NCBI RefSeq assembly: GCF_001927245.1 | Contig: NZ_MJUX01000001.1 | Coordinates: 930,001-994,000, forward strand | DNA from: Acuticoccus yangtzensis | GTDB lineage: Bacteria; Pseudomonadota; Alphaproteobacteria; Rhizobiales; Amorphaceae | Length of the DNA stretch: 64,000 nt | Direction of reading: 5' to 3' | In this document: one piece after another, positions 9,243-18,661 of the stretch | Numbering within the stretch: the first letter of the stretch is position 1 | How the letters are laid out: every line of letters begins with the position of its first letter | Notes under the pieces: generated by a model | Seen by the model: the letters and a program-made list of their open reading frames with translations, nothing else | Databases searched by the model: none | What the model was told of the DNA's origin: nothing | Position numbers and translations under genes: made by a program

Positions 9243-9758
9243 TCAGGCGGCGGCGGGGTTGGCGCGGACGGGCTCGGCCGCGGCCTCGTGGCCCGGCATC
9301 GGCACCCGCGGCTCGGACTTCGATTGGCGGATCGTCAGCGAGGTGCGCACGCTCTCCACGTTGTCGGCGGAGGTCAGCGTTTCGATGATGAAATTCTGGA
9401 ACGAGCGCAGCGTCTCGGTGATGCAGAAGAGCACGAAGTCGACCTCGCCGGAGACCATCCACGCATCGCGCACGATCGGCCAGGCGCGAAGCTGCTCCTC
9501 GAACTTCAACAGCTCGGCTTCGGTCTGGTTCTTCAGGCCGACGAAGGCGAACGCGGTCAGGTCATAACCGAGCTCCTTCTCGTCGATCAGCGTGCGGTAG
9601 CCGGTGATGATGCCATTCTGTTCGAGCGCCCGGACACGGCGCAGGCACGGCGGCGCCGAGATGCCGGCGCGCCGGGCAAGCTCGACGTTGGTCATACGGC
9701 CGTTGCTCTGCAAGGCCGCAAGGATCTTCCAATCAACAGCGTCTAGGCGGACTTTCAT
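9243..9758 (-). CDS. Lrp/AsnC-family transcriptional regulator
   Basis: A 171-residue regulator. Residues 1-60 form the AsnC-type helix-turn-helix (LDAVDWKILAALQSNGRMTN, VELARRAGISAPPCLRRVRALE), followed by the RAM/AsnC ligand domain with VSGEVDFVLFCITETL. Members respond to amino acids. It is divergent from the ELM1-like gene, with 119 bp between starts. The C-terminal tail after residue 150 is Ala/Pro rich and not conserved. Confidence 0.93.
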   Translation of the reverse strand: MKVRLDAVDWKILAALQSNGRMTNVELARRAGISAPPCLRRVRALEQNGIITGYRTLIDEKELGYDLTAFAFVGLKNQTEAELLKFEEQLRAWPIVRDAWMVSGEVDFVLFCITETLRSFQNFIIETLTSADNVESVRTSLTIRQSKSEPRVPMPGHEAAAEPVRANPAAA

Positions 9759-9877
9759 GGCGGTCGCGCTTATGCTCGCTTCTCGTCAAGCGGAATGGGT
9801 GTCATGACCGTGGCCCGCGATGGCGGACTTCAATCGACCCGTCGCAAGAGATTTCTACACAAAGGGACGTTCACGCC

Positions 9878-10813
9878 GTGGCCCAATGCCTCATAATTTC
9901 GGCCAGAGGCAAGAGGGGTCACGAACGCCAGGCCATCGCCATCGCACAACGGCTAGCCCTCTCCTACAGCGTTTCAATTGCGCAAGAGTTCCCAATTCGA
10001 ACTCATATCCCACCAGAATGTTTATGTCTCATTGCCGCCGGACGGCAGAGTCTTGCCCCCGCGCGGTCCGTTGCGCGCCGGGACGGGGTGCGTCCTTTCG
10101 TCCTCGCGCTGCAGCCGGTGCTCTGGCGGCCGGGTGATTTCGACGCGATCTGGTCCCCCCTCCACGACCGGCGCTGGTTCGACCGGCTGCTTCCGCCGCG
10201 GATCGAGACGCTGACGGCCCCCTCGGCGGTGACGGCGGCGGACCGCGCGTCCGGCGCCGCGCTGCTGGCCCCCAGGCTGCGGCGGCGGCCCGGAGGCGTC
10301 GTCGGCGTCATCGTCGGCGGGGCGACGGCGGACGCGCCGTTCGGCGAGGTGGACGCGGCGCGGCTTGCGGACGCGGTGGCCGGTCTCGCCCATCGCCACG
10401 ACGTCACCCTGGCTCTGACCACCTCGCGCCGGACCGGCGAGGCGCAAACGCGGCTCTTGGAGGAGCGCCTCGGCGGCGACGGACACGTGATCGTGAACGC
10501 GGACGCGCCGGACAGCGCGCTCATTTATGCCGGTCTCCTGGAGCTTGCCGACGCCTTCGTCGTCACCGCCGACTCGGTGGCGATGCTGAGCGACGCGGCC
10601 ACGACCGGAAAACCTATCCACGCCTGGCGAATCGGTCGTGGAAAACGCCGTTTCGAGCGGTTTCATAACGGCTTGATCACGTACGGTGCCATGCGGTGGT
10701 TTGACGGAGACCTGCCCTCCTGGGCCTATGCTCCTTTAGATGCGGCCGCAGACGTGGCGAACGTGTTGCGGCCGAGGTTGGGCTTGCTCCATGCTGCAGC
10801 GCAATACAAATAA
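9878..10813 (+). CDS. ELM1/GtrOC1-family putative nucleoside-diphosphate-sugar epimerase-like protein
   Basis: A 311-residue member of the family named after plant mitochondrial fission factor ELM1, common in alphaproteobacteria and of unproven function. Family-like segments are GVVGVIVGG (about residues 141-149), SALIYAGLLELADAFVVTADSVAMLSDAATTGKPIH-type C-terminal sequence, and FHNGLITYGAMRWFDG. The fold resembles a GT-B glycosyltransferase. It starts with GTG, with AAGGGA about 10 nt upstream. It lies 39 nt before trxB and is probably co-transcribed with it. Confidence 0.83.
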   Translation: MAQCLIISARGKRGHERQAIAIAQRLALSYSVSIAQEFPIRTHIPPECLCLIAAGRQSLAPARSVARRDGVRPFVLALQPVLWRPGDFDAIWSPLHDRRWFDRLLPPRIETLTAPSAVTAADRASGAALLAPRLRRRPGGVVGVIVGGATADAPFGEVDAARLADAVAGLAHRHDVTLALTTSRRTGEAQTRLLEERLGGDGHVIVNADAPDSALIYAGLLELADAFVVTADSVAMLSDAATTGKPIHAWRIGRGKRRFERFHNGLITYGAMRWFDGDLPSWAYAPLDAAADVANVLRPRLGLLHAAAQYK

Positions 10814-10852
10814 AGCGAGAAGGGCCACGCGCGTCCGCGAAAGGCGATCACG

Positions 10853-11836
10853 ATGAGTGCATCCGAAAACAACATCATCAGGACGAAGCTCCTGATCATC
10901 GGCTCCGGCCCCGCCGGCTATACCGCAGCGATCTACGCGGCACGGGCGATGCTCGAGCCGGTGCTGGTCGCGGGGATCCAGCCCGGCGGACAGATGACCA
11001 TCACCACCGACGTCGAGAATTATCCCGGATTCGCCGACGTCATCCAAGGTCCGTGGCTGATGGAGCAGATGCGCCAGCAGGCCGAGCATGTCGGCACGCG
11101 CATGATGTACGACTATCTGACCTCGGCCGACCTTTCGCAGCGCCCCTTCCGCTTCGAGAGCGACGGCGGCAAGACCTATGTGGCCGACGCGGTGATTTTG
11201 GCGACCGGCGCACAGGCGCGCTGGCTGGGCCTGCCGACCGAGGAGCAGTTCAAGGGCTACGGCGTGTCGGCCTGCGCCACGTGCGACGGCTTCTTCTACC
11301 GCGGCAAGGAGGTGCTGGTGATCGGCGGCGGCAACACCGCCGTGGAAGAGGCGCTCTACCTGACGCACCACGCCGACAAGGTGACCCTGGTCCACCGCCG
11401 CGACACCTTGCGTTCAGAAAAGATCCTGCAGGATCGACTTTTCGCCCACCCGAAGGTGGATGTGATCTGGAATGCCGAGCTGATCGATGTGCTGGGCGAG
11501 CATCAGCCGCTGGGCGTGACCGGGGCGCGCCTGCGCGACACTGTGACCGGCGCCGAGCGCGAGATGAAGGTGGACGGGATTTTCGTCGCCATCGGCCACG
11601 CTCCGGCGACGGAGCTGATCGCTGGACAGCTTCAGCTCCGCCCGTCCGGCTATGTGTGGACGAAGCCCGACTCGACGGCGACGTCGGTGGATGGTGTGTT
11701 CGCCGCCGGTGACGTGAGCGACGAGATTTTCCGCCAGGCGGTCACGGCCGCCGGTATGGGGTGCATGGCCGCGCTGGAGGTCGAGCGTTGGCTGGCCGCC
11801 AACCCCGTGACCGAGACTGAAACACTCGCAGCCTGA
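10853..11836 (+). CDS. trxB: Thioredoxin-disulfide reductase
   Basis: A 327-residue FAD/NADPH enzyme that reduces thioredoxin in the cytoplasm. The FAD Rossmann motif IGSGPAGYTAAIYAAR is near residues 16-31, the redox pair CATC at C141/C144, the NADPH motif VIGGGNTAVEEALYL at 156-170, and the C-terminal FAD motif TSVDGVFAAGDV is present. Length and order are standard. It is followed 39 nt later by the LysR-type gene, an arrangement common in Hyphomicrobiales. Confidence 0.97.
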   Translation: MSASENNIIRTKLLIIGSGPAGYTAAIYAARAMLEPVLVAGIQPGGQMTITTDVENYPGFADVIQGPWLMEQMRQQAEHVGTRMMYDYLTSADLSQRPFRFESDGGKTYVADAVILATGAQARWLGLPTEEQFKGYGVSACATCDGFFYRGKEVLVIGGGNTAVEEALYLTHHADKVTLVHRRDTLRSEKILQDRLFAHPKVDVIWNAELIDVLGEHQPLGVTGARLRDTVTGAEREMKVDGIFVAIGHAPATELIAGQLQLRPSGYVWTKPDSTATSVDGVFAAGDVSDEIFRQAVTAAGMGCMAALEVERWLAANPVTETETLAA

Positions 11837-11875
11837 CGGCTGCTCACGACCCGAAGGGGCTGAAGGCAAGACGAG

Positions 11876-12766
11876 ATGGACTGGGATAAGCTGAGGGTCT
11901 TCCATTCTGCCGCGCGCAAGGGAAGTTTCACGCACGCAGGCGAAGAGCTCGGCATCAGCCAGTCGGCGGTGAGCCGTCAGGTTCATGCGCTCGAGCAACA
12001 GGTCGGCGTGGCGCTCTTCCACCGCCACGCGCGCGGCCTGCTGCTGACGGAGCAGGGAGAAAAGCTGTTCCGGACCACCAGCGGCATCGCCCGCGAGCTT
12101 CAGGCCGTCGAAGGCGCGCTGGTCGACTCGCGCGACCGGCCGCGCGGCGTCCTGCGCGTCACCACCACGATGGGCCTCGGCACCACGTGGCTGTCCTCGC
12201 GCATCGCCGACTTCGTGGAGACCTATCCCGAAGTCCAGCTCCTGATGATCTTCGACGACAACGAGCTCGACATCGGCATGCGGGAGGCGGACATCGCCAT
12301 CCGCTGGCGCCAGCCGACGCAGCCGGACCTCGTCCAGCGGCGCCTGTTCACGGTGCATTTCCACACCTACGCCTCGCAGAGCTACATCCAGAAATATGGC
12401 GCGCCCGGCACGCTGGACGAGCTGGAGGGCCACCGCATCGTGACGTTCGGCCCCAACCCGCCGGCCTACCTGCGCGAACTCAACTGGCTGGAGATCGCCG
12501 GGCGGTCGGCGGACGATCCGCGTCCGGCGGCGCTGCGCATCTCCAACATGCCGGCGATGAAATATGCCATCGCCGCGGGCGCCGGCATCGGCGTGCTGCC
12601 CGACTTCATCATCGACGACGACAGCGACCTCGTGCGGCTCGACCTCGGCGCAGAGGCGCCGACCTACGACCTTTATTTCGTCTATGCCGAGGAGCTGCGC
12701 TCGTCGGCCCGCGTGCAGGCCTTCCGCGACTTCATCGTCCAGAAGGCGGAGGAATGGCGCTACTGA
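11876..12766 (+). CDS. lsrB: LysR-family regulator, LsrB/VtlR-like
   Basis: A 296-residue LysR-type regulator with an N-terminal winged helix (MDWDKLRVFHSAARKGSFTH, SQSAVSRQVHALEQQVG) and a C-terminal effector domain. The position directly after trxB, the MDWDKLR start and the INWLE-like stretch are those of LsrB (Sinorhizobium) and VtlR (Brucella), which control redox, envelope and small-RNA genes. The symbol is assigned by synteny and similarity and is less certain than the family. The last 13 nt overlap the next gene. Confidence 0.85.
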   Translation: MDWDKLRVFHSAARKGSFTHAGEELGISQSAVSRQVHALEQQVGVALFHRHARGLLLTEQGEKLFRTTSGIARELQAVEGALVDSRDRPRGVLRVTTTMGLGTTWLSSRIADFVETYPEVQLLMIFDDNELDIGMREADIAIRWRQPTQPDLVQRRLFTVHFHTYASQSYIQKYGAPGTLDELEGHRIVTFGPNPPAYLRELNWLEIAGRSADDPRPAALRISNMPAMKYAIAAGAGIGVLPDFIIDDDSDLVRLDLGAEAPTYDLYFVYAEELRSSARVQAFRDFIVQKAEEWRY

Positions 12767-13515
12767 GCCGCCCCTTGAGCGCCAGGGTGAGCGCCTCCGC
12801 CCCCGTTTCGCCGCGTCCGCGCCTGTTGTGGCTGGACGCGGCGCGCGGCGTCGCCATCCTGGCGATGATCGCCTACCACTTCTCGTTCGACCTCTATTAT
12901 TTCGGTTACGTCGACTGGCCGGTGACGAGCGCGCCCGGCTGGCGCGCCTTCGCGGCGAGCATCGCGTCGACCTTCCTGTTCCTCGTCGGCGTGAGCCTCG
13001 TGGCGGCGCATCGGGACGGGATCCGCTTTCGGCCCTTCCTGCGGCGCCTCGCCTGGGTTGCGGCGGGCGCGGCGGTGGTCACGCTGGGAACGGCGTTCGC
13101 GATGCCGGTGCCGATCTATTTCGGCATCCTCCACGCCATCGCTCTCTTCAGCCTCATGGCGCTTCCCTTCGTGCGCGCGCCGGTGGTGGTCACCGCGGTG
13201 GCGGCGGCGGCGGTCTTCGCCCTCCCCTTCCTGTGGCGCGATGCGATGTTCGCCGCGCCCTGGGGCTACCCGTTTGGCCTCGCCCCGCAGATGCCGGTGA
13301 CGTTCGACTATGAGCCGATTTTCCCGTGGTTCGCGTCGACGCTGCTCGGCGTCGTCACCGGCCGGCTTTTGACCTTGACGCCGCGTGCCGCGGATGCGGG
13401 GCCGGTGTGGGGCTTCATCGCGCGGCTGGGGCGGTGGAGCTTTCCGATCTACCTCCTGCACCAACCTGTGTTGTTCGGGGCACTTCTCGCCATCGCGATG
13501 CTGACGCGGGGCTGA
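12754..13515 (+). CDS. DUF1624 (heparan-alpha-glucosaminide N-acetyltransferase-like) membrane protein
   Basis: A 253-residue integral membrane protein with about 7-8 hydrophobic segments. The opening RLLWLDAARGVAILAMIAYH, followed by FSFDLYYFGYV, is the DUF1624 signature, a family related to lysosomal acetyl-CoA:glucosaminide acetyltransferase. The LHAIALFSLMALPF and FPIYLLHQPVLFG segments also fit. ATG 12754 lies within the end of the LysR gene (13-nt overlap). Role in bacteria unknown, presumably acylation of an envelope sugar. Confidence 0.85.
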   Translation: MALLSRPLSARVSASAPVSPRPRLLWLDAARGVAILAMIAYHFSFDLYYFGYVDWPVTSAPGWRAFAASIASTFLFLVGVSLVAAHRDGIRFRPFLRRLAWVAAGAAVVTLGTAFAMPVPIYFGILHAIALFSLMALPFVRAPVVVTAVAAAAVFALPFLWRDAMFAAPWGYPFGLAPQMPVTFDYEPIFPWFASTLLGVVTGRLLTLTPRAADAGPVWGFIARLGRWSFPIYLLHQPVLFGALLAIAMLTRG

Positions 13516-13590
13516 TCGGCCTGTTCATCGCCGGTTGGCTCTGACTAGGCTAGGTCACACCTGTCGTCCTCGCCCGGAGTTTGTCCGCTG

Positions 13591-13956
13591 ATGCTGCCGC
13601 ACGCTGCCCGGCTTTTCGCCGTCCTGGCCCTCGGCCTGGCGCTCCTCGCGGCGCACCCGGCGGCCGAGGCGGGGCCGCTCGTCGGCGCGCTGCCGGGGAT
13701 CGCGGCCGGCACGGTGGTCGAGGTGCAGGGCTATTGCGGGCGGCAGAATTTCGTCTGCCAGCGCCGCTTCGGAGGCGGCGGACGCTATCAGCAGTGCATG
13801 GCGCGGCGCGGCTGCGCGGTCGGCGGTGGCGGTGGCGGTGGCGGCGGGCGCTCGGCCGGGGGCAACCGCTGCGAGGCGCGCGAGCGGTTCTGCGCGCGGC
13901 GTTTCCCGCCGGGATCGCGCCAGTTCAGCGGCTGCGTGCGGCGCGGCGGCTGCTGA
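13591..13956 (+). CDS. Small secreted cysteine-rich protein
   Basis: A 121-residue hypothetical protein. Residues 1-27 form a Sec signal peptide with hydrophobic core LFAVLALGLALLAAHPAA and a likely cut after AEA. The mature part has eight Cys and two similar Cys/Arg-rich halves joined by a poly-Gly stretch of nine residues: CGRQNFVCQRRF...CMARRGC and CEARERFCARRF...CVRRGGC. This suggests an internal duplication with disulfides. It starts 75 nt after the DUF1624 stop. Function not recognised. Confidence 0.72.
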   Translation: MLPHAARLFAVLALGLALLAAHPAAEAGPLVGALPGIAAGTVVEVQGYCGRQNFVCQRRFGGGGRYQQCMARRGCAVGGGGGGGGGRSAGGNRCEARERFCARRFPPGSRQFSGCVRRGGC

Positions 13957-14013
13957 GCCGGACCATCGCCCGAGCGCATTGGAGGCGCGGCCGAGGTACT
14001 CTATATCTCGGCC

Positions 14014-16905
14014 ATGGCAGAGCGCATTGACCCGACCGACGAAACCGTGAAACCCGGCGCTTCCGAGGCGTCGGGCGGTGGCGGCTCGATCTCCGCATGG
14101 GCCGACGAAATCGAGGCGCAGGAGGGGGAGGCGAAGTCCGCCCCGGCGCCGAAGAAAGCGGCCGCGAAGTCCAAGCCCCGCAAGGCGGCCGAGGCCAAGC
14201 CCCGCAAGGCGGCCGAGGCGAAGCCGCGCAAGGTGAACGACGGCGAGGCGAAGCCCCGTGCGAAGGGCGCCGCGAGCGAGCGCACCTCGCGCGGCACGTC
14301 GATGGGCGGCAAGGCGAGCGCGCGGGACAGGGCGGCGTCCGGCCTCAACCCCGTCGCGGGCCTCGACATCGCGCTGGAGGACGCCGAGGGGCTGACGGAC
14401 AGCGGCGCGACCGCGACCGTCGCCGCGCTGGAAGACCTCATCCAGAAGGGCCGGCCGGAGTTCCGCGCCGGCGAGTGGGTGCCCCACCGCCCCGCCCGGC
14501 CGGACAAGTCCGAAGGCGGGGTGCCGCTGGAGATCGTCTCCGAATACGAGCCGCGCGGTGACCAGCCCCAGGCGATCCGTGAGCTGGTGGCCGGGCTGAA
14601 GGAGAACGACAAGACGCAGGTGCTGCTCGGCGTCACCGGGTCGGGCAAGACCTACACGATGGCGAAGGTCATCGAGGAGATGCAGCGTCCGGCGATCATC
14701 CTGGCGCCGAACAAGACGCTGGCGGCCCAGCTTTACGGCGAGTTCAAGAGCTTCTTCCCGAACAATGCCGTCGAATATTTCGTGTCCTATTACGACTATT
14801 ACCAGCCGGAAGCCTACGTGCCCCGGACGGATACGTATATCGAAAAGGAATCGTCGATCAACGAGCAGATCGACCGGATGCGCCACGCCGCCACCCGCGC
14901 GCTGCTGGAGCGGGACGACGTGATCATCGTCGCCTCGGTATCGTGCATTTACGGTATCGGCTCGGTCGAGACCTATACGGCGATGACCTTCTCGATCCAG
15001 GTGGGCGAGCGGTTGGACCAGCGCCAGCTTCTGGCCGACCTCGTGGCGCTGCAATATAAACGCTCCGACGCCAACTTCATCCGCGGCACCTTCCGCGTGC
15101 GCGGCGATACGGTGGAGATCTTCCCGGCGCACTATGAAGACCGGGCATGGCGCGTGTCGCTGTTCGGCGACGAGGTGGAGTCCATCACCGAGTTCGACCC
15201 GCTGACGGGCAAGAAGTCGGAGGAGATGGAGCTCGTCAAAGTCTACGCGAACTCGCACTATGTGACGCCGCGGCCGACCTTGCAGCAGGCGATGAAGTCC
15301 ATCAAAGCCGAGCTGAAGCACCGGCTGGTGGAGCTGAACAACGCCGGGCGCCTGCTGGAGGCGCAGCGGCTGGAGCAGCGCACCCAATTCGACCTCGAGA
15401 TGATGGAGGCGACCGGCGCCTGCAACGGCATCGAGAACTATTCGCGCTATCTGACCGGCCGCAAGCCCGGTGAGCCGCCGCCCACCCTGTTCGAGTATCT
15501 GCCCGACAACGCCATCGTCTTCCTCGACGAGAGCCACGTGACCGTGCCGCAGATCGGCGCGATGTACAAAGGCGACTTCCGCCGCAAGGCCACCTTGGCC
15601 GAGTACGGTTTCCGCCTGCCGTCGTGCATGGACAACCGCCCGCTGAGGTTCGAGGAGTGGGACATGATGCGCCCGCAGTCCGTCGCCGTCTCCGCGACCC
15701 CGGCGGGGTGGGAGATGGAGGAGGCCGGCGGTGTCTTCGTGGAGCAGGTCATCCGCCCGACGGGGCTGATCGACCCGCCGGTGGAGATCCGCCCCGCCCG
15801 CCACCAGGTCGACGACGTTCTGGGCGAGATCCGCGAGGTGGCGGACAAGGGCTACCGCACGCTCGTCACCACGCTCACCAAGCGCATGGCCGAGGACCTG
15901 ACCGAGTATCTGCACGATAACGGCGTGCGCGTGCGCTACATGCACTCCGACATCGACACGATCGAGCGGATCGAGATCATCCGCGACCTGCGGCTGGGCG
16001 CGTTCGACGTTCTGGTCGGCATCAACCTCTTACGCGAGGGGCTCGACATCCCCGAATGCGGGCTCGTCGCGATCCTGGACGCCGACAAGGAAGGGTTCCT
16101 GCGCTCCGAGACGTCGCTGATCCAGACCATCGGCCGTGCGGCGCGCAACGTCGACGGCAAGGTGATCCTTTATGCCGACCACATGACCGGGTCGATGGAA
16201 CGGGCGATCAGCGAGACCAACCGCCGCCGCGACAAGCAGCTCGCCTACAACGAGGAGCACGGGATCACGCCGGAGTCGGTGAAACGCTCCATCGGCGACA
16301 TTCTGGAAAGCCTTTACGAGCGCGACCATGTGCGCGTCGACAAAGGCATGTCGGACGGTGCCCCGGGCATGGGCCACAACATGGCCGTCACCGTGGAGGA
16401 TCTTCAGCGGCGCATGCGTGAGGCGGCGGCGAACCTGGAATTCGAGGAGGCGGCGCGGCTGCGCGACGAGATCCAGCGGTTGGAGAAGACCGAGCTTCTG
16501 CTGGCCGACGACCCGATGGCGCGCCAGCGCGACGTGGAGCTGGGCGCCGGACGCTACAAGGGCGACCGCGACTTCAACGCCAGCGCCACGCTGAAGACGC
16601 GGGCGAAGAAGCCCGGCCTGGACGACATGGGCCCCGGCACCGACCGCGGGCGCGTCCGCCGCGACGAGCCGCTGGTGGAGGACGACGCGGACCTTCCGCC
16701 GACGCGCGCACGCAAGAACAATCTCGACGAGATGACGGTGAAGCGCACCGAGAAGCCGCGCCAGAAGCCGGTGCCCGCGCGTCCGGAGACGGACGAGACG
16801 GGCATGGTGCTGCGCCACAAGGTGGGCATCGGCAGCCACGAGGACCCGGCGGACGAGAAAAAACGGGCGCGGCGCAAGAGGAAGACCGGGCGGCCGGGGA
16901 ACTGA
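14014..16905 (+). CDS. uvrB: Excinuclease ABC subunit B, with long N- and C-terminal extensions
   Basis: Damage-recognition helicase of nucleotide excision repair, working with UvrA and UvrC. Motifs present are Walker [11 protein letters not shown] (206-215), the beta-hairpin [18 protein letters not shown], the late helicase motifs [13 protein letters not shown] and QTIGRAARN, and the C-terminal UVR domain ([20 protein letters not shown]) that contacts UvrC. The protein has 963 residues against about 670 in E. coli. About 165 extra residues at the N-terminus are Ala/Lys/Pro-rich, with KPRKAAEA repeats. About 120 charged residues follow the UVR domain. No earlier internal start with a good ribosome site is clearly better than ATG 14014. 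Confidence 0.97.
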   Translation: MAERIDPTDETVKPGASEASGGGGSISAWADEIEAQEGEAKSAPAPKKAAAKSKPRKAAEAKPRKAAEAKPRKVNDGEAKPRAKGAASERTSRGTSMGGKASARDRAASGLNPVAGLDIALEDAEGLTDSGATATVAALEDLIQKGRPEFRAGEWVPHRPARPDKSEGGVPLEIVSEYEPRGDQPQAIRELVAGLKENDKTQVLLGVTGSGKTYTMAKVIEEMQRPAIILAPNKTLAAQLYGEFKSFFPNNAVEYFVSYYDYYQPEAYVPRTDTYIEKESSINEQIDRMRHAATRALLERDDVIIVASVSCIYGIGSVETYTAMTFSIQVGERLDQRQLLADLVALQYKRSDANFIRGTFRVRGDTVEIFPAHYEDRAWRVSLFGDEVESITEFDPLTGKKSEEMELVKVYANSHYVTPRPTLQQAMKSIKAELKHRLVELNNAGRLLEAQRLEQRTQFDLEMMEATGACNGIENYSRYLTGRKPGEPPPTLFEYLPDNAIVFLDESHVTVPQIGAMYKGDFRRKATLAEYGFRLPSCMDNRPLRFEEWDMMRPQSVAVSATPAGWEMEEAGGVFVEQVIRPTGLIDPPVEIRPARHQVDDVLGEIREVADKGYRTLVTTLTKRMAEDLTEYLHDNGVRVRYMHSDIDTIERIEIIRDLRLGAFDVLVGINLLREGLDIPECGLVAILDADKEGFLRSETSLIQTIGRAARNVDGKVILYADHMTGSMERAISETNRRRDKQLAYNEEHGITPESVKRSIGDILESLYERDHVRVDKGMSDGAPGMGHNMAVTVEDLQRRMREAAANLEFEEAARLRDEIQRLEKTELLLADDPMARQRDVELGAGRYKGDRDFNASATLKTRAKKPGLDDMGPGTDRGRVRRDEPLVEDDADLPPTRARKNNLDEMTVKRTEKPRQKPVPARPETDETGMVLRHKVGIGSHEDPADEKKRARRKRKTGRPGN

Positions 16906-17028
16906 AGGCGCGGCCGCAGGTCGATCCGGGTGGGGCGGCGCGCGCATCGGGTCAGTTGCGTGCCGCGTGCACTAGACGTGCGCGATACGCCCGGCTAAAC
17001 CCGCGCTTATTCCGGGATGGAGGGGCCG

Positions 17029-17340
17029 ATGACCACGGACACAACCACCCCCGAGCTGAAAACCGTCACCAAGACCAAGCCGGAACGGCCGAAGCTGCAC
17101 AAAGTGCTGCTCCTGAACGACGACTATACGCCGCGTGAGTTCGTCGTGCGCGTCTTGAAGAGCGTTTTCCGCATCGGGGGCGAGACCGCCTACACGATCA
17201 TGATGACCGCGCACCAGAAGGGCTCGTGCGTGGTCAGCGTCTATCCGGCGCAGATCGCCGAGACGAAGGCCAACGCGGCCAACGCCATGGCCGAGGACGC
17301 CGGGCAGCCGCTGCAGTTCACCACCGAGCCGGAAGAATAA
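17029..17340 (+). CDS. clpS: ClpS adaptor (ClpS2-like)
   Basis: A 103-residue adaptor that delivers N-degron substrates to ClpAP. Core motifs are KVLLLNDDYTPREFVVRVL and IMMTAHQKGSC, and the chain ends FTTEPEE. These features and the lack of a neighbouring clpA resemble the second alphaproteobacterial paralog ClpS2 rather than ClpS1. ATG 17029 is chosen because GGAGGGG lies 4 nt upstream; an in-frame ATG at 17017 is less likely. A strong terminator follows. Confidence 0.93.
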   Translation: MTTDTTTPELKTVTKTKPERPKLHKVLLLNDDYTPREFVVRVLKSVFRIGGETAYTIMMTAHQKGSCVVSVYPAQIAETKANAANAMAEDAGQPLQFTTEPEE

Positions 17341-17372
17341 CGGATCATCACGCTCAGTTGAACCAATGTATA

Positions 17373-17405
17373 AGCCGGCCTGGCGATGCTCAGGCCGGCT
17401 ATTTT
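17373..17405 (+). terminator. Rho-independent terminator after clpS
   Basis: A perfect 10-bp stem, AGCCGGCCTG (17373-17382) with CAGGCCGGCT (17391-17400), 8-nt loop, then ATTTT. It lies 32 nt after the clpS stop. Confidence 0.88.
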
Positions 17406-17541
17406 CGTGTGCCGGGAGGGGTAAAACGCCAAATACGCTGCCTGTGACCTTCAGCACAGGCACCGGGATCGAGGGGGACCATCTCAGGGTTGTCGCCGGG
17501 ACACAGTGTCACCGGCACGGAAACACAACGGAGACGACCCA

Positions 17542-17841
17542 ATGACCTTCAAGTCCGCGATCCTCGCCGCCGTGATCGGTTTCGCCACCGTGACCAGCGC
17601 CGCCGCCGCCCCGCTCGGCACCCCCGCCCCCGCCGCCGCCGCGACCATCGTCGAGGCCGGCTACCACGGCCATGGCTACAAGAAGCACCACGGTCACGGC
17701 CACTACGGCCACGGCTACCACAAGAAGCGCGTCTTCTACGGCCGCAACTGCTTCGTGAAGAAGATCAAGGTGTGGTCCGACTATCACGGCCACTTCGTGT
17801 GGAAGTCGCGCAAGGTCTGCCACGGCCCGCGCTTCTACTGA
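17542..17841 (+). CDS. Small secreted His/Gly/Lys-rich protein
   Basis: A 99-residue protein with signal peptide MTFKSAILAAVIGFATVTSA and probable cleavage near AAA at 22-24. The mature region has 13 or so His in HGHGYKKHHGHGHYGHGYHK-type sequence and two Cys near the end (NCFVKK, KVCHGP), which could bind metal or surface polyanions. GGAG lies about 8 nt before ATG 17542; an upstream in-frame ATG at 17506 would spoil the signal peptide. Similar small proteins are common in Hyphomicrobiales. Function unknown. Confidence 0.78.
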   Translation: MTFKSAILAAVIGFATVTSAAAAPLGTPAPAAAATIVEAGYHGHGYKKHHGHGHYGHGYHKKRVFYGRNCFVKKIKVWSDYHGHFVWKSRKVCHGPRFY

Positions 17842-17867
17842 GCCACATCGACTGCGCGCGCAGGCGG

Positions 17868-17891
17868 AAGGGTCCCACCGGGGCCCTTTTT
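17868..17891 (+). terminator. Rho-independent terminator after the His-rich gene
   Basis: Stem AAGGGTCCC with GGGGCCCTT (one G:T pair), 3-nt loop, followed by TTT. It lies 26 nt after the stop codon and 11 nt before the recO stop on the other strand. Confidence 0.8.
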
Positions 17892-17902
17892 GCCGTTGCA
17901 GG

Positions 17903-18646
17903 TCAGGCGCCGGCCGCGTCCTCGCGCCCCACGGCCTTGATCACCGCGCGAACGAACCGCTCGCGCGCCTCGGGCAGCGGCTTGTTGGCCTCGCCCGCCA
18001 CGTGGGCCGACAGGAAGTGGCCGGTGAGGCGGAAACCGTCGGCGAGCGCGGCCGCGTCGCACACCGCGTCCGCCCGCAGGAAGGGGGGCAGCGGCAGCAT
18101 GCGGTCCTTGTAGGGCGCCCCAGCTTCGCGGCAGACCGCCCGCCCCGAGCGCGGCGAGACGTAGACGAGATCCTCGCGCCCTCCCGTCGCGGCGCAGGTG
18201 TCGAGGTCGAGCCCGTAGCCGAACTCGTCCAGAACGATCAGCTCGAAGCGCACGCCCGCCTCCCCCGCCGCGCGCGGCAGGGCGAAGGCGGCGATCAGCG
18301 CATTGGCGGCGGCGTAGAGGCGCGGGTGCGGGTCACGCTCGGGCAGGAAGGCGATGAGCGAGGCCATCGAGGCGATGCCGAAGGCGCCCCACGCGCTGTC
18401 CATCACCAGCCCCGCCCGCGCCTCGATCATCTCCAGGCTGAGCGTGCCGAGCTGGTCCTCCAGGCGGCCGCGCCAGGTTGCGGCGACGCGGTTGCCGGGC
18501 TGCGTGAGGGCGCGCATGGTCTTGGAGCGCGCGCCGCGCACGAGGCCTGAGGCGCGCCCCTCGCCGGGGGTCAGAAGCTCGACGATCTTGGAGTTTTCGC
18601 CCAGCGGCCGCGTCGACAGGATCAGGGCCTCGTCGCGCCACTCCAT
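17903..18646 (-). CDS. recO: DNA repair protein RecO
   Basis: A 247-residue recombination mediator that with RecR loads RecA on SSB-coated DNA. The N-terminal OB fold starts MEWRDEALILSTRPLGENS, with the family LVRGARSKTMR-type stretch. The middle has FELIVLDEFGYGLDLDTC, and the C-terminal helical domain has RFVRAVI. Last gene of the rpoZ-to-recO operon, 15 nt after the era stop. Confidence 0.94.
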   Translation of the reverse strand: MEWRDEALILSTRPLGENSKIVELLTPGEGRASGLVRGARSKTMRALTQPGNRVAATWRGRLEDQLGTLSLEMIEARAGLVMDSAWGAFGIASMASLIAFLPERDPHPRLYAAANALIAAFALPRAAGEAGVRFELIVLDEFGYGLDLDTCAATGGREDLVYVSPRSGRAVCREAGAPYKDRMLPLPPFLRADAVCDAAALADGFRLTGHFLSAHVAGEANKPLPEARERFVRAVIKAVGREDAAGA

Positions 18647-18661
18647 CCCCGCGGGTCCGGC

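Noticed and set aside
13555-15945. 796-codon open frame on the minus strand opposite uvrB
   Set aside because: It is a shadow of uvrB produced by GC-rich third positions: His/Arg/Leu-rich translation without domains, while the plus strand encodes clear UvrB.
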